In this document: positions 31,720 to 39,912 of the stretch, piece after piece
Numbering within the stretch: position 1 is the first letter of the stretch
Layout: every line of letters starts with the position of its first letter
Assembly (NCBI RefSeq): GCF_902506435.1
Contig: NZ_LR733215.1
Span: 1,152,710-1,216,709 of the forward strand
Length of the DNA stretch: 64,000 bases
Reading direction: 5' to 3'
From: Nocardioides sp. AX2bis
GTDB lineage: Bacteria > Actinomycetota > Actinomycetes > Propionibacteriales > Nocardioidaceae
Notes under the pieces: model-generated
What the model was told of the DNA's origin: nothing
Database searches by the model: none
The model's input: only the letters and a program-made list of their open reading frames with translations
Program-made: the position numbers and the translations under genes

Positions 31720-32288
31720 TCCCGGGCGACTGCCCGCGCGACGGCGCGCCGTACGACGGGGGCCAGCTCCTCGGCGCCGGGTGGGAGGCCGTCGACCGGC
31801 CACCACCGCAGGTCGAGGGACTCCTCGCTCAGCGCGTGGGTGGCCCCGGCCGGGGCGACGGCGACGTACCTCACGTCGAGGTGGTGCACGAGCAGGCCGT
31901 CGGGCTCCACCCCGGGCGCCGGCCCGCAGAAGGGCACCTCGTGCTCGTCGAGCGCGAGCGGGACGGGGTCGAGGTCGAGGTCGGCGAGACCGGACTCCTC
32001 CGCGGCCTCCCGCAGCGCGGCCCCGGCCAGCGTCTGGTCACCCGGCTCGCAGTGGCCCCCGAGCTGGAACCAGCGCCGCGCCTTCGCGTGCAAGGTCAGC
32101 AGCACGTGGGTGCGGTCGTGGTCCAGCACCAGCGTGCTGGCCGTGAGGTGATCGGGCCGGCAGGCCCGGTCGAGGCCGTCGGGGTGGTCGCGCAGGTGGG
32201 CGGCGTACCGCGCCCGCGCCGCCTCCTGGGCGTCGTCGGGCGCCGCCCAGGCCTCCAACGAGGCCAGGGCGTCGGCGTGCAGGCTCAC
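31656..32288 (-). CDS. NUDIX hydrolase
   Basis: The 210-residue protein carries a Nudix box in GGHCEPGDQTLAGAALREAA, followed by EESGL; the first acidic position is Asp instead of Glu. It would cleave a nucleoside diphosphate-X bond; the substrate is unknown. GTG 32288 overlaps the stop of the upstream metalloprotease gene (GTGA on the - strand), so the two are translationally coupled. The frame runs 64 bp into the YgjP gene before its TAG, leaving a Gly/Ser-rich tail. Confidence 0.85.
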   Translation of the reverse strand: MSLHADALASLEAWAAPDDAQEAARARYAAHLRDHPDGLDRACRPDHLTASTLVLDHDRTHVLLTLHAKARRWFQLGGHCEPGDQTLAGAALREAAEESGLADLDLDPVPLALDEHEVPFCGPAPGVEPDGLLVHHLDVRYVAVAPAGATHALSEESLDLRWWPVDGLPPGAEELAPVVRRAVARAVARDQSTWSGGGGSTRAAADQPSR

Positions 32289-33727
32289 GTCGTGGGCGCG
32301 GCGGGGCCGTCGTCCTCGGGCGCGGCGTCCCCGGGTGCGGCGTCCCCGGGTCCGTCGAGCAGGCGGCGGAGCTCGGCGTCGAAGTCGTCCTCCGACAGCG
32401 CCTCGGGGGCGGCGGCGTCCTCGCGGAAGCCCAGCGGGTCGTCGAGGTCGGCGGCGGTGGGCAGCAGGTCCGGGTGGGTCCACACCCCGTCGCGCGCCTC
32501 GACGCCCTGGCGGGCGCGCAGCGAGCCCCACAGGGTCGAGGCGTCGCGGAGCCGGCGCGGGCGCAGCTCCAGGCCGACCAGCGCGGCGAAGGCCTGCTCC
32601 GCGGGGCCACCCGTCGCGCGGCGACGGCGGAAGGCCTCCTGCAGCTTGCCGGCCGAGGGCATCCGCTCGGCGGTGGCCTGGTCGACGACCTCGTCGACCC
32701 AGCCCTCGACCAGGGCGAGGACGACCTCGAGCCGCTCCAGCGCCTTCTCCTGCGCGGGGGACTTCGGCACGTCGAAGAGCCCGCCCTCCATCAGCTGCTG
32801 CAACGACTCCGGGTTCGAGGGGTCGATGCCCTGCAGCTGCTCCTGCATCCGCTGCTGCATGCCCTCGGCGTTGACCTCCAGGCCGCGGGCGTAGTCGGTG
32901 ACCGCACCGACCACGTGCTCGCGCAGCCACGGGACGTTCGCGAAGAGGCGCTGGTGGGCGGCCTCGCGCAGCGCGAGGTAGAGCAGCACGTCGTCCTCGC
33001 CGACGTCGAGGCCCTCGGCGAAGACGGCGACGTTGGCCGGTACGAGCGCGGCGCGGCCGGGCTCCCCGAGGGGTACGCCGGCCTCCGACACGCTGAGCAC
33101 CTCACCGGCCAGCGCACCCAGGCCGGAGCCGACCTGGGTGGCGAGCATCGCGCCGACGGCCTTGCCGAGGAAGCCGAGGATCGGCCCGGCGGCGGCGCGG
33201 GCCTCCTCGGGCAGCGCCGAGGCCAGGCCGGAGGACGAGCGCTCGGCGACGGGGTCGACGAGGACCTTCCAGCCGTCGAGGGTGTGGACCACCCACTCGG
33301 CGCGGCTCCAGGCCGCGGTGGACGTGACGCCCGAGGGGAGGTCGGTCGTGGTGTCCAGCCAGTGGTCGGCGAGGCGGACCGCGTCGGCCACCGCGTCGCC
33401 CTGCTTGCGGGTCGGGGTCGGGTCGGGGGAGGAGGCCGCCTGCTTGCGGGCCAGGTCGGCGGCGACCTCCCAGTTCAGCGGGCCGTCGTAGGGCTGCATC
33501 AGGGACTGGATCTGACCCAGCACCTGGCTCAGGTCGAAACCGCCGGGGCCACCCATGCCCGGCAGCCCGGGGAAGCCCGCCGCGCCACCGGCGCCACCGG
33601 CCCCGCCACCTCCGAATGCGGCGCCTCCACCGAATGCGGAGAACAGCTGCTCGAACGGGGTGCCCTTGAAGGGGTTCTGGCCCTGCTCGGGGCCCTCGTC
33701 GGACGGGTCGCCTGGCTTGTCGCTCAT
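32285..33727 (-). CDS. zinc-dependent metalloprotease (zincin_2, Rv3195-like)
   Basis: The 480-residue protein starts with a Gly/Phe-rich low-complexity region (about 25-65), followed by QPYDGPLNWEVAADLARKQA and a mostly helical zincin_2 domain. The site corresponding to HExxH is degenerate: ALREAAHQRLF near 238-248 keeps one His and a Glu two residues away. The family is actinobacterial and often called F420-biosynthesis-associated, but peptidase activity is not established. The start ATG 33727 has TAGCCT 6 nt upstream on its strand. It is coupled to the NUDIX gene and divergent from moaE. Confidence 0.8.
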   Translation of the reverse strand: MSDKPGDPSDEGPEQGQNPFKGTPFEQLFSAFGGGAAFGGGGAGGAGGAAGFPGLPGMGGPGGFDLSQVLGQIQSLMQPYDGPLNWEVAADLARKQAASSPDPTPTRKQGDAVADAVRLADHWLDTTTDLPSGVTSTAAWSRAEWVVHTLDGWKVLVDPVAERSSSGLASALPEEARAAAGPILGFLGKAVGAMLATQVGSGLGALAGEVLSVSEAGVPLGEPGRAALVPANVAVFAEGLDVGEDDVLLYLALREAAHQRLFANVPWLREHVVGAVTDYARGLEVNAEGMQQRMQEQLQGIDPSNPESLQQLMEGGLFDVPKSPAQEKALERLEVVLALVEGWVDEVVDQATAERMPSAGKLQEAFRRRRATGGPAEQAFAALVGLELRPRRLRDASTLWGSLRARQGVEARDGVWTHPDLLPTAADLDDPLGFREDAAAPEALSEDDFDAELRRLLDGPGDAAPGDAAPEDDGPAAPTT

Positions 33728-33733
33728 GGCTCC

Positions 33734-33739
33734 AGGCTA
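33734..33739 (-). promoter_or_regulatory. -10 element TAGCCT, leaderless metalloprotease gene
   Basis: On the - strand TAGCCT ends 6 nt before ATG 33727. It faces the moaE -10, only 22 bp away. Confidence 0.6.
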
Positions 33740-33761
33740 CGCCGCGGCGCCAGCGGTCTCC

Positions 33762-33767
33762 TATGCT
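33762..33767 (+). promoter_or_regulatory. -10 element TATGCT, leaderless moaE
   Basis: TATGCT ends 6 nt before GTG 33774 with no Shine-Dalgarno sequence between. Confidence 0.6.
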
Positions 33768-33773
33768 GCGCCC

Positions 33774-34202
33774 GTGCCTCATCCCGCCGTCCGGCTCGTC
33801 GACATCCGCGAGACCCCCCTCGACGTCCTCGAGGTCGTCGACGCCCTCGGCGACGACTCGTCGGGCGGGCTGACGCTCTTCGTCGGCCGGGTCCGCGACC
33901 ACGACGGCGGCAAGGGCGTCGATGGGCTGGACTACTCCGCCCACCCCAGCGCCCTCGGCCGGTTGCAGGACGTCTGCGACCGCGTGGCCGCGCGCCACGA
34001 CGTGCAGGGCCTGGCCGCCGTGCACCGGGTCGGCACGCTGGCCATCGGCGACCTCGCCGTCGTGGTGGCCACCGCGTCGGCCCATCGCGGCGTGGCCTTC
34101 GACGCCTCCCGCGACCTGATCGACACCCTCAAGGACGAGGTGCCGATCTGGAAGCACCAGGCCTTCGGCGACGGCACCGAGGAGTGGGTCGGGTCCCCGT
34201 AG
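33774..34202 (+). CDS. moaE: molybdopterin synthase catalytic subunit MoaE
   Basis: The 142-residue protein has the MoaE fold: GGLTLFVGRVRDHDGGKGV near 40-58, the LAAVHRVGTLAIGDLAVVVATASAHRG core near 80-108 and the catalytic Lys region KDEVPIWKHQ near 122-131. MoaE with a thiocarboxylated MoaD converts precursor Z into molybdopterin. No moaD is adjacent; the MoeZ at 10.2 kb could activate such a partner. The start GTG 33774 has TATGCT 6 nt upstream. It converges with the Ser/Thr kinase across a short repeat region. Confidence 0.9.
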   Translation: MPHPAVRLVDIRETPLDVLEVVDALGDDSSGGLTLFVGRVRDHDGGKGVDGLDYSAHPSALGRLQDVCDRVAARHDVQGLAAVHRVGTLAIGDLAVVVATASAHRGVAFDASRDLIDTLKDEVPIWKHQAFGDGTEEWVGSP

Positions 34203-34220
34203 CCCGCGCCGCGCGGCGGT

Positions 34221-34290
34221 ACGTCATCCGTCCCCGGGACGTCATCCGTCCCGTGGACACGGGTCCACCACGCGTATGACGTCCCCGGGC
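34221..34290. repeat. 18-bp direct repeat and hairpin between convergent genes
   Basis: ACGTCATCCGTCCC occurs at 34221 and 34239 (period 18), and an inverted ATGACGTCCC follows near 34276. Between them GTGGAC-ACGG-GTCCAC (34253-34268) forms a small hairpin. It lies between the stops of moaE and the kinase gene, a setting like the 22-bp array at 4089. Confidence 0.75.
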
Positions 34291-34301
34291 GGGATGCCCG
34301 C

Positions 34302-36362
34302 TCAGACCACGTAGAGCGTGATCGTGCTGCCGCGGGGGACCATCTCGCCCTCGCCCGGGTCGGAGCCGACCACGAAGCCGAGGCCGACGAAGGAGTCGTC
34401 GTTGGCGATCCGCACCTCGAAGCCGGCGGCCTCCAGGGTGTCGGTGGCCGAGTCGATCCCGGCGGCCAGGACCCCGGGGACGGCGACCAGCTCGGGGCCC
34501 TGGGACACGGTGAAGGTGACAGTGCCGCCCCGGAACAGGGTGCCCCCCGTCGGCTCCTGCGAGATGACGGACCCCTCGGGCACCGTGTCGTCGAAGGCCT
34601 CGCCCCCCACCACCGGTTGCAGGCCCCGCTCGCCCAGTGCCGCGGCGGCGGTGTCGTAGTCCTGCCCGACCCAGTCGCCGACCTGCCGGGGTCGGGGACC
34701 GCGGCTGACGACGAGGTCGACCGGGGAGCCGGAGCGCAGCGTGGTGCCGGCGGCGGGACGGGTCGCGACCACGGTGCCCTCGGGCGCCTCCTCGGACCAC
34801 CGCTCGACGGTGTCGTCCGGGTCGAGGTTCAGCCCCAGCAGGGCGTCCTGGGCCTCGTCGACCCCGCGCCCGGCCAGCGCCGGCACGTCGTAGCGCTCCT
34901 GGCCCAGCGAGACCACGGCCTCGACGCTGGCGCCGGGCAGCACCCGGTCGCCCGGGCCGGGGTCGGTGCTGATCACGCGCCCGGCCGGCACCGTCTCGGA
35001 GAACGACTCCTGCACGACGTCGAGCTCGAGGCCCGCGGAGGCCAGCCGATCCTCGGCCGTCGCGACGCCGACGCCGAGCACCGCGGGCGCGGCGGTGTAG
35101 CGCCCCCACCCGGCCCAGTAGCCGCCACCCACGACGACGAGGGCCAGGACCAGCCCGAGCACCAGGAGCAGTCCGCGCCGACGGCGTGCGGGTGCCGCCG
35201 GGGTCGCGCGGGCTGCCGCCCGGGCAGGGGGAGCCGGAGGAGCGCCCGCGGCGCGGGCGTCGTACGCCGTCGTGTGCTCGACCACCGCCGCACGGGGCGC
35301 CACGGGGCCGGGGCCGGTGCCCGCGGAGTCCTCCGCCGCCGGGGTGTCCTCCGGGTCCTCGGGCGCCGCGACCGGCAGCGGGGAGGGGCGCAGGTCCAGC
35401 ACCAGCTCGGGGTCCTCCGGGACGCCGTCGGCCACGGCCTGGGCCACCCGGCGCACCTGGCGCAGGAGCACGTCGGCGTCGGCCGGGCGCTGGGCGCGGT
35501 CGCGGGCGGTGGCCCGCGCGACCAGGGCGTCGACGTAGGCCGGCAGGCCCGGGACCCGGGCGCTCGGTGCGGGGACGTCGGCGTGGACGTGCTGGTAGGC
35601 GACGTGGATCGGGCTCTCGCCCTCGTGCGGCTTGGCGCCGGTCAGCATCTCGTAGAGCACGACGCCGGCGGCGTACACGTCGGCACGGGCGTCGCCGCGG
35701 CCCTCGACGACCAGCTCCGGGGCCAGGTAGGACACGGTGCCGATCAGCACGCCCTGGGTGGCGGTGTGGCGGGTGTCGGCGCCGACGGCGCGGGCCAGCC
35801 CGAAGTCAGCGACCTTGACGGTGCCGTCCTCGGCGATCAGCACGTTCTCCGGCTTGACGTCGCGGTGGACGAGCCCGGCGCGGTGGGCGGCCGCCAGCGC
35901 CGAGAGCACTGGCTCCAGCAGGGCCAGCGCGCGACCCGGCGGCATCGGCGCCTCGGCGGCCAGCACGTCGCGGAGCGTCCCGCCGCGCACCATCTCCAGG
36001 GCCAGGAAGACCACGCCGTCGTCGTCGCCCTGGTCGTAGACCGCCACGACGTGGGGGTGGGAGAGCCGGGCCGCGGCGCGGGCCTCCCGGACGAAGCGCA
36101 TCGCCACGTCGTGGGGGTCGTCCGGCCCGGCGCCCCCGTGGGCGTGCCCGACGAGGTGCGGGTGCATGACCTTGACGGCGACGGTCCGGTCCAGCCGCAG
36201 GTCGACGGCCTCGTAGACGGTGGCCATGCCGCCGCGGGCGATGGTCGGCCCGACCCGGTAGCGCCCGTCGAGGATCCGGCCGTGCAAGGGGTCGACGGGT
36301 CCGGCACCGGGTCCCGGCCGGGGCCGGCGCGCCGGCGCGGGTCCCGACTGGTCGGTGTGCAC
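34302..36362 (-). CDS. PASTA-domain Ser/Thr protein kinase (PknL-like)
   Basis: The 686-residue protein has a Hanks kinase domain at about 34-310 (Gly-loop IARGGMATVYEA at 41-52, Lys64 in VAVKVM, catalytic HRDVKPEN at 167-174, ADFG at 185-188), a disordered Ala/Pro juxtamembrane segment, one membrane helix at about 397-416, and four extracellular PASTA repeats (about 420-686). Such kinases sense muropeptides or lipid II and control cell wall growth. GTG 36362 has AGGAGG 7 nt upstream. The divergent neighbour encodes an Rv2175c-like protein, the known PknL substrate in mycobacteria, which supports PknL orthology. Confidence 0.9.
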   Translation of the reverse strand: MHTDQSGPAPARRPRPGPGAGPVDPLHGRILDGRYRVGPTIARGGMATVYEAVDLRLDRTVAVKVMHPHLVGHAHGGAGPDDPHDVAMRFVREARAAARLSHPHVVAVYDQGDDDGVVFLALEMVRGGTLRDVLAAEAPMPPGRALALLEPVLSALAAAHRAGLVHRDVKPENVLIAEDGTVKVADFGLARAVGADTRHTATQGVLIGTVSYLAPELVVEGRGDARADVYAAGVVLYEMLTGAKPHEGESPIHVAYQHVHADVPAPSARVPGLPAYVDALVARATARDRAQRPADADVLLRQVRRVAQAVADGVPEDPELVLDLRPSPLPVAAPEDPEDTPAAEDSAGTGPGPVAPRAAVVEHTTAYDARAAGAPPAPPARAAARATPAAPARRRRGLLLVLGLVLALVVVGGGYWAGWGRYTAAPAVLGVGVATAEDRLASAGLELDVVQESFSETVPAGRVISTDPGPGDRVLPGASVEAVVSLGQERYDVPALAGRGVDEAQDALLGLNLDPDDTVERWSEEAPEGTVVATRPAAGTTLRSGSPVDLVVSRGPRPRQVGDWVGQDYDTAAAALGERGLQPVVGGEAFDDTVPEGSVISQEPTGGTLFRGGTVTFTVSQGPELVAVPGVLAAGIDSATDTLEAAGFEVRIANDDSFVGLGFVVGSDPGEGEMVPRGSTITLYVV

Positions 36363-36477
36363 GGGTGGGCCTCCTGCGTCCGGGCGGGGAGGGCCCGGGA
36401 CCCACATCGTAGGTCGCCCGGTCCTGCGGGCCCGGGCCACGCCTGCTCCCGGCGTGGCGGGTGACCGTCGCTGGTGA

Positions 36478-36483
36478 GACGAT
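36478..36483 (+). promoter_or_regulatory. candidate -10 (GACGAT), leaderless
   Basis: GACGAT is 6 nt before ATG 36490. It is a weak TAnnnT variant supported mainly by the conserved spacing. Confidence 0.35.
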
Positions 36484-36489
36484 GCGGCC

Positions 36490-36876
36490 ATGAGCGAGCC
36501 CACCCCCGTCCGCCTCGCCGACCAGGACCTGGCGGCGCTCGTGCCCGCCTGGCTCACCTGGGCGCAGGTCGCCGAGCGCCTGGGCGTCACGGTCGCGAAG
36601 GTCCGCACGATGATCCGCGACCACGAGCTCGCCGCAGCCGTCCCCGTGCCCGGCACCGGTCAGCAGGTCCCCGCCGACTTCGTCGACGACGTGGAGAAGC
36701 TGCCGGTCAAGGGCCTCCCGGGGATCCTCACCGTGCTCCACGACGGCGGGTACGACGACCGCGAGTCGATCGCCTGGCTCTTCCTCGACCTGGACCTGCC
36801 GGGCCGCCCGATCGACGCGCTGCGCGAGAACCGCGGCTCGGAGGCCAAGCGGCGTGCCCAGGCGATGGCCTTCTAG
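36490..36876 (+). CDS. Rv2175c-like winged-helix DNA-binding protein
   Basis: The 128-residue protein has a helix-turn-helix near 20-45 (LTWAQVAERLGVTVAKVRTMIRD) and a C-terminal region with LPGILTVLHDGGYDDRESIAWLF, matching from memory Rv2175c. In M. tuberculosis that protein is phosphorylated by PknL, which releases it from DNA. The PASTA kinase gene is divergent here, 128 bp away, in the same arrangement. The start ATG 36490 has GACGAT 6 nt upstream. The downstream ribonuclease gene starts 10 nt after the stop. Confidence 0.85.
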   Translation: MSEPTPVRLADQDLAALVPAWLTWAQVAERLGVTVAKVRTMIRDHELAAAVPVPGTGQQVPADFVDDVEKLPVKGLPGILTVLHDGGYDDRESIAWLFLDLDLPGRPIDALRENRGSEAKRRAQAMAF

Positions 36877-36885
36877 GACCTCCCC

Positions 36886-37392
36886 GTGGTGATGCCAGCC
36901 CCGCCCCGCGAGCCCGGGTGGAAGCCGAACCCCTCCGGTCTGCTGGCGATCCTGCTGGTGGTCGGCGTCGTCGTCGGCGTCTGGTTCGTCAGCGGCGGCG
37001 ACCCCGGGACCCCGACCGGGGGCGGCACGCCGCCGGGGTTCTCCTCGACCGCCGACGGCGGCGACGACGGCGCCGCGACCGACCCCGTGAGCGGCGAGGT
37101 GGATCCCGAGACCGGGCTGACCTGGGTCTCCCTCGACGAGCTCCCCCCCGAGGCCGCCGAGACCGTGGCGCTGATCGGCGCGGGCGGGCCGTACCCCGAG
37201 GACGAGGACGGGGGCACCTTCTACAACCGGGAGGGGTTCCTGCCGGACCGCGAGGACGGCTACTACACCGAGTACACCGTGCCGACGCCCGGCTCCTCGG
37301 ACCGCGGGGCGCGACGTGTCGTGGCGGGGGAGCCGGACGAGCTGTTCTGGACCGCCGACCACTACGACTCCTTCGAGCGCATCATCTCGTGA
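36886..37392 (+). CDS. membrane-anchored guanyl-type ribonuclease (RNase Sa/T1 fold)
   Basis: The 168-residue protein has one hydrophobic helix at about 18-35, an acidic Gly/Asp/Thr linker, and a C-terminal microbial ribonuclease domain (about 85-168). It keeps the catalytic set of RNase Sa: Glu129 in GYYTEYTVPTPG, Arg144 in RGARRVV, and His159 in TADHYDSFE. It would cleave single-stranded RNA after G outside the membrane. No clear signal-peptidase site follows the helix, so it may stay anchored. GTG 36886 is the start. The next gene encodes a barstar, the classic inhibitor. Confidence 0.87.
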   Translation: MVMPAPPREPGWKPNPSGLLAILLVVGVVVGVWFVSGGDPGTPTGGGTPPGFSSTADGGDDGAATDPVSGEVDPETGLTWVSLDELPPEAAETVALIGAGGPYPEDEDGGTFYNREGFLPDREDGYYTEYTVPTPGSSDRGARRVVAGEPDELFWTADHYDSFERIIS

Positions 37393-37402
37393 CGGCGCGA
37401 CG

Positions 37403-37831
37403 ATGACCGTGCTCGCCGACCTCCTCGCCGGGGTGACGGGGCCCGGTGCCTACCGGTGGCCCACCGCGCCTGCGTCGTACGACGCCGCCCGCGTGGTCTG
37501 CGTCGCCGGACGGGCCGGGTGGCGCGTCACCCGGCTCGTCGCCGGACCTCTCGAGGGGCGCGCGGACCTGGTCGCGGCCCTGGGCGAGGCTCTGGGGGTC
37601 TCCGGGCTGCACGGGCACAACCTGGACGCCCTGGAGGAGCGGGTGCGCGCGCTGCCGGCCCGCCCGCCGCTGCTGCTGGTGTGCGACGACTGGGCCGCCC
37701 TGGCGACCGAGCACCCCCGGGCCACCCGGGGGGCGCTGCGGGTGGTCACCGCCCACGACGAGGCACCGACCGTCGTGCTGCTGCTGGGCGACGGGCCGGA
37801 CCTCGACCTGCCCGACCTGGGCCGGCGCTGA
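37403..37831 (+). CDS. barstar family RNase inhibitor
   Basis: The 142-residue protein has the barstar core: VVCVAGRAGWRVTRLVAGPL, then EALGVSGLHGHNLDALEERV near 71-90 (the helix and loop that plug the RNase active site), and a C-terminal parallel strand VVLLLG. It begins 11 nt after the ribonuclease stop. The pair forms an enzyme/immunity module in which barstar protects the cytosol from unsecreted enzyme. The start ATG 37403 starts the conserved domain. Confidence 0.87.
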   Translation: MTVLADLLAGVTGPGAYRWPTAPASYDAARVVCVAGRAGWRVTRLVAGPLEGRADLVAALGEALGVSGLHGHNLDALEERVRALPARPPLLLVCDDWAALATEHPRATRGALRVVTAHDEAPTVVLLLGDGPDLDLPDLGRR

Positions 37832-37834
37832 CCC

Positions 37835-38926
37835 TCAGAGGGTGCGCTGGGTGGCCGCGGTCGCGAGGTCGCCGAGCACGGCGCGGGCACGCTCGTCGAG
37901 CGGCGCCCGGTCCAGCGCCTCCTGGGCCCGCTGCGAGAGCGCGGCGATGACCTCCTCCACCTGCTCCGCGGCGCCGGAGCCGACGATGATGCGGCGCAGG
38001 TCGGCCACGTCCTCGGGCCCCAGCGGGGTGCCGAGGGCCGCGTCGAGGCGGGCGCGGTCGGCCGGCGAGGCCCCGTCGAGGGCCAGGGCCACCAGCACGG
38101 TGCGCTTGCCCTCCACCAGGTCGTCGCCCGCGGGCTTGCCGGTGACCGCGGGGTCGCCGAGGACCCCGAGGAGGTCGTCGCGCAGCTGGAAGGCCTCGCC
38201 GAGCGGCAGGCCGAACCGGGAGAGCTCGGCCAGCACGTCCGGCCCGGCGCCGGCCAGCGCCGCCCCGATGTGGAGCGGACGCTCGACGGAGTACTTCGCG
38301 GACTTGTAGCGCAGCACGGTCATCGCGGCGTCGACGTCGGCGCGACCGCGGGCCTGCACCGACACGTCGAGGAACTGCCCGGCGATCACCTCGCTGCGGC
38401 AGTGGTCGTAGACGGCCATCGCCGCCCCGACCCGGTCGGGTGCCAGGCCGCACCGGCGCAGCAGCTCGTCGGCCCAGCTCAGCACCAGGTCGCCGAGCAG
38501 GATCGCGCCGGCCTCGCCGTACGCCGCCGCTCCGCCGGTCCACCCGGCCTCGCGGTGCCGGGCCTCGAGCATCCGGTGGGTGGTGGGGGAGCCGCGGCGG
38601 GTGTCGGAGGCGTCCAGGACGTCGTCGTGGAGCAGGGCGCTGGCGTGCAGCAGCTCCAGCGCGGCACAGGCGCGCAGCAGCGCGGCCTCGTCGGCCGGAG
38701 CGGGGTCGACGGCGAGGTGGCCCCACCAGCAGAACGAGGCCCGCAGCCGCTTGCCGCCGCGGACGAACCGGCGCGCCTCCGCCACCAGCAGGTCCGCGTC
38801 CGGGCCGACCGGGGCCAGGCGGACGGCCTGCTCGTCGAGGAACGTGTCGAGGGCGTGCTGCACGCCGGCGCGGAAGGCGGTGGCGTCCCACGGCGTCCGG
38901 GCGGAGGGGGCGTGGGAGGTGCTCAC
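37835..38926 (-). CDS. polyprenyl diphosphate synthase
   Basis: This 363-residue all-helical isoprenyl synthase has the first Asp-rich motif DDVLDASDTRRG near 99-110, GGKRLR upstream of it near 57-62, and the second region FQLRDDLLGVLGDPAVTGKPAGDD near 240-263. It condenses IPP with allylic diphosphates to give geranylgeranyl or longer chains. The product length cannot be read with certainty. The start GTG 38926 has TAGCCT 7 nt upstream. It is divergent from metF, the order seen from memory at Rv2173/Rv2172c. Confidence 0.9.
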   Translation of the reverse strand: MSTSHAPSARTPWDATAFRAGVQHALDTFLDEQAVRLAPVGPDADLLVAEARRFVRGGKRLRASFCWWGHLAVDPAPADEAALLRACAALELLHASALLHDDVLDASDTRRGSPTTHRMLEARHREAGWTGGAAAYGEAGAILLGDLVLSWADELLRRCGLAPDRVGAAMAVYDHCRSEVIAGQFLDVSVQARGRADVDAAMTVLRYKSAKYSVERPLHIGAALAGAGPDVLAELSRFGLPLGEAFQLRDDLLGVLGDPAVTGKPAGDDLVEGKRTVLVALALDGASPADRARLDAALGTPLGPEDVADLRRIIVGSGAAEQVEEVIAALSQRAQEALDRAPLDERARAVLGDLATAATQRTL

Positions 38927-38933
38927 GTCCCCG

Positions 38934-38939
38934 AGGCTA
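38934..38939 (-). promoter_or_regulatory. -10 element TAGCCT, leaderless polyprenyl synthase
   Basis: On the - strand TAGCCT ends 7 nt before GTG 38926. Confidence 0.55.
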
Positions 38940-38999
38940 GGGCGTGGACGGGTGCGGGCCGGACGGGGCCGGGATTGGGAGGGGTGGGAGAGCCCCGCT

Positions 39000-39005
39000 T
39001 ACGCT
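39000..39005 (+). promoter_or_regulatory. -10 element TACGCT, leaderless metF
   Basis: TACGCT ends 7 nt before ATG 39013 and no ribosome-binding site is present. This also supports ATG 39013 over ATG 39037. Confidence 0.6.
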
Positions 39006-39012
39006 CGACGAC

Positions 39013-39903
39013 ATGTCGACGGGGCGTGGGCGCAACATGGCCGAGCTGTTCGCGGAGGGCGAGCGGTCGTTCTCCTTCGAGTTCTACCCGCCGAAGGACG
39101 AGGCCGGCGAGGAGCAGCTCTGGCGGGCGATCAGCGAGCTGGAGCCGTACCGGCCCACGTTCGTCTCCGTGACGTACGGCGCGGGTGGTTCGAGCCGTGA
39201 CTCGACCGTGCGGATCACCAGCCGGATCGCCCACGAGACCTCGATGGTGCCGATCGCGCACCTGACCTGCGTCGGTCACACCCGCACCGAGCTCGAGGCG
39301 ATCCTCGACACCTACGCCGCCGCCGGGGTCCACCACGTGCTCGCGCTGCGCGGGGACCCGCAGGAGGGACCGCGCGCCCCGTGGACCGCGACCCCGGGCG
39401 GTCTCGACCACGCCACCGAGCTGGTCGAGCTGGCCCGCGCACGTGGCGACTTCCGGATCGGGGTGGCCGCCTTCCCCGAGCAGCACCCGTCGTCGGCCTC
39501 CCTCGACCACGACGCGGACGTGCTGGTGGCCAAGGCCCGCGCCGGCGCGGAGTGGGCGGTGACGCAGATGTTCTTCCGCGCCGAGGACTACTTCTCGCTC
39601 GTGCAGCGGGTCCGCGACCGCGGCTGCGACCTGCCGGTGCTGCCCGGGATCATGCCGATCCTGAACCTCGCCAACATCGAGAAGCAGGGCGAGCTGATCG
39701 GCACCACGGTGCCGGCCGACGTCGTCGACCGGATCTCCGCCCACGCGGGCGACGCCGCCGCGATGCGGGCCGAGGGCGTCGCGATGGCCGCCGAGCTGTG
39801 CCGCGACCTGCTGGACGGCGGCGCTCCCGGGCTGCACTTCTACACGCTCAACCGGTCCAAGGCGACGCTGGAGATCTTCTCCGCCCTCGACGTCCGCGTC
39901 TGA
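39013..39903 (+). CDS. metF: methylenetetrahydrofolate reductase
   Basis: The 296-residue TIM-barrel flavoprotein begins near SFSFEFYPPKDEAGEEQL and has the family motifs SVTYGAGGSSRDST, HLTCVGHTRTELE, LRGDPQEG, VAAFPEQHP and TQMFFRAEDYF. It reduces 5,10-methylene-THF to 5-methyl-THF for methionine synthesis. From memory, actinobacterial versions at this locus (Rv2172c type) may use F420 or NADH; this cannot be told here. ATG 39013 is chosen because TACGCT lies 7 nt upstream; ATG 39037 is an alternative. Confidence 0.9.
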   Translation: MSTGRGRNMAELFAEGERSFSFEFYPPKDEAGEEQLWRAISELEPYRPTFVSVTYGAGGSSRDSTVRITSRIAHETSMVPIAHLTCVGHTRTELEAILDTYAAAGVHHVLALRGDPQEGPRAPWTATPGGLDHATELVELARARGDFRIGVAAFPEQHPSSASLDHDADVLVAKARAGAEWAVTQMFFRAEDYFSLVQRVRDRGCDLPVLPGIMPILNLANIEKQGELIGTTVPADVVDRISAHAGDAAAMRAEGVAMAAELCRDLLDGGAPGLHFYTLNRSKATLEIFSALDVRV

Positions 39904-39912
39904 GCCGGGACC

